Of a stretch of 64,000 nt of DNA, positions 62,601 through 64,000 are shown one piece after another. Within the stretch, counting starts at the first letter, position 1, and each line of letters starts with the position of its first letter. Made by a program: the position numbers and the translations under genes. The notes below the pieces were generated by a model. The model was not told the origin of the DNA and made no database searches. It worked only from the letters and a program-made list of their open reading frames with translations. Source of the stretch: Archivesica marissinica (lineage: Eukaryota > Mollusca > Bivalvia > Venerida > Vesicomyidae); contig JABXNX010000028.1 in NCBI GenBank assembly GCA_014843695.1, forward strand, positions 248,001 through 312,000, in the 5' to 3' direction.

Positions 62601-64000
62601 AGGTTGTGCTTAGCACTATTTGCAGGTTGTTATTTAGTACTGTTTGCATGTTGTTGTTTAGTACTGTTTGCAGGTTGTTGTTTAGTACTGTTTGCAGGTT
62701 GTTGTTTAGTACGGTTTGCAGGTTGTTGTTTAGCACAGTTTGCAGGTTGTTGTTTAGTACTCTTTGTTGGTTGTTGTTTAGTACTGTTTGCAGGTTGTTG
62801 TTTAGTACTGTTTGCAGGTTGTTGTTTAGTACTATTTGCAGGTTGTTGTTTAGTACTGTGTGCAGGTTGTTGTTTAGTTCTATTTGCAGGTTGTGCTTAG
62901 CACTATTTGCAGGTTGTTGTTTAGTACTGTTTGCATGTTGTTGTTATGGAACTGTTTGCAGGTTGTTGTTTAGCACTGTTTGCAGGTTGATGCTTAGCAC
63001 TGTTTGCAGGTTGTTGCTTAACACAGTTGCAGATTGTTGGTTAGCACTGTTTGCAGGTTGGTATTTAGCATTGTTTGCATGTTGGTGATTAGCAGTGTTT
63101 GCAGGTTGTTGTCTAGCATGTTTGCAGGTTGTTATTAGCACTGTTTGCAGGTTGTTGTTTAACCTGTTTGCAGGTTGTTGTTTAGTACTGTGTGCAGGTT
63201 GTTGTTTAGTACTGTTTGCAGGTTGTGTTTAGCACTGTTTGCAGGTTGTTGTTTAGTACTGTTTGCAGGTTGTGCTTAGCACTGTTTGCAGGTTGTTGTT
63301 TAGTACTATTTGCAGGTTGTGTTTAGTACTGTTTGCAGGTTGTTGTTTAGTACTGTTTGCAGGTTGTGCTTAGCACTGTTTGCAGGTTGTTGTTTAGTAC
63401 TGTTTGCAGGTTGTTGTTTAGTACTGTTTGCAGGTTGGTGCCTAGCACTGTTTGCAGGTTGTTGTTTAGTACTGTTTGCAGGTTGTGCTTAGCACTATTT
63501 GCAGGTTGTTGTTTAGTACTGTTTGCATGTTGTTGTTTAGTACTGTTTGCAGGTTGTTGTTTAGTACTGTTTGCAGGTTGTTGTTTAGTACGGTTTGCAG
63601 GTTGTTGTTTAGCACTGTTTGCAGGTTGTTGTTTAGTACTCTTTGTTGGTTGTTGTTTAGTACTGTTTGCAGGTTGTTGTTTAGTACTGTTTGCAGGTTG
63701 TTGTTTAGTACTATTTGCAGGTTGTTGTTTAGTACTGTGTGCAGGTTGTTGTTTAGTACTGTTTGCAGGTTGTTGTTTAGTACTATTTGCAGGTTGTTGT
63801 TTAGTACTGTTTGCAGGTTGTTGTTTAGTACTGTTTGCAGGTTGTGCTTAGCACTGTTTGCAGGTTGTTGTTTAGTACTGTTTGCAGGTTGTTGTTTAGT
63901 ACTGTTTGCAGGTTGTTGTTTAGTACTGTTTGCAGGTTGTTGTTTAGTACGGTTTGCATGTTGTTGTTTAGCACTGTTTGCAGGTTGTTGTTGAGTACTG
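44682..64000. repeat. 24-bp minisatellite array (array 9), continues past window end
   Basis: The unit is GCAGGTTGTTGTTTAGTACT followed by GTTT, with a 24-bp period. About 800 copies are present in the window. Recurrent variants are the 23-bp GTGCTTAGCACTATTTGCAG unit, GGTGCC/GGTGTTTAGCAC units, a short TAGTAGTTTGCAG unit and a TTATGGAACTG unit. Variant blocks repeat at long range: 45.2-46.5 kb matches 50.4-51.8 kb at an offset of 5227, and 47.3-48.1 kb matches 62.0-62.8 kb at about 14.7 kb. The + strand is strongly G+T rich. Long frames with octapeptide repeats (for example CRLLFSTV) arise from the 24-bp period and are not evidence of protein coding. Confidence 0.97.

Overview
The window looks like part of an animal nuclear genome, most likely a mollusc or another lophotrochozoan. 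The case rests on a spliced BCL-2 family gene with GT-AG introns, a tRNA-derived SINE, a hAT-type non-autonomous DNA transposon with a perfect 8-bp target duplication, and very long AT-rich minisatellites. I see no prokaryotic gene, CRISPR array or viral gene. The species assignment is inference and cannot be fixed from this sequence.

About nine tenths of the 64 kb is tandem repeat. In order: a 30-bp array (1-11226); unique sequence with the first recognisable coding exon (11499-11678); intron 1, carrying a hAT MITE (11885-12300), a SINE (about 13499-13592) and a 41-bp array (13614-22875); exon B (24083-24165); intron 2, which opens with about 21 tandem copies of the exon B/intron junction (29-bp unit, 24152-24754) and continues with a 27-bp array (24763-34714); exon C (34835-35086); intron 3, with crossing inverted repeats (35163-35689), a 37-bp array (35755-36972) and a 17/18-bp array (36973-43097); terminal exon D (43111-43161); a 3' UTR containing a 25-bp array (43248-43950) and an AATAAA at 44182; a short 28-bp array (44512-44680); and a 24-bp array running from about 44682 to the window end.

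The only gene I can support is on the + strand. Four exons join in frame with correct splice phases (1, 0, 0) and give a 180-residue protein from the ATG at 11522. It has BH1 and BH2 regions, the BH2-splitting intron position known from the family, a BH3 motif at the usual distance before BH1, and a second, better BH3-like motif near the N terminus. It ends in a short acidic tail where a membrane anchor would normally be. BCL-2 family proteins regulate mitochondrial apoptosis. Whether this one is pro- or anti-apoptotic cannot be told from the sequence.

The most unusual structure is the relation of repeats to gene. Each large intron, the 3' UTR and both flanks hold a different minisatellite. 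At two of the three 5' splice sites the exon/intron junction itself is tandemly duplicated: about 21 copies at exon B, and 2.5 copies at exon A. This creates competing splice donors whose use would frameshift the message.
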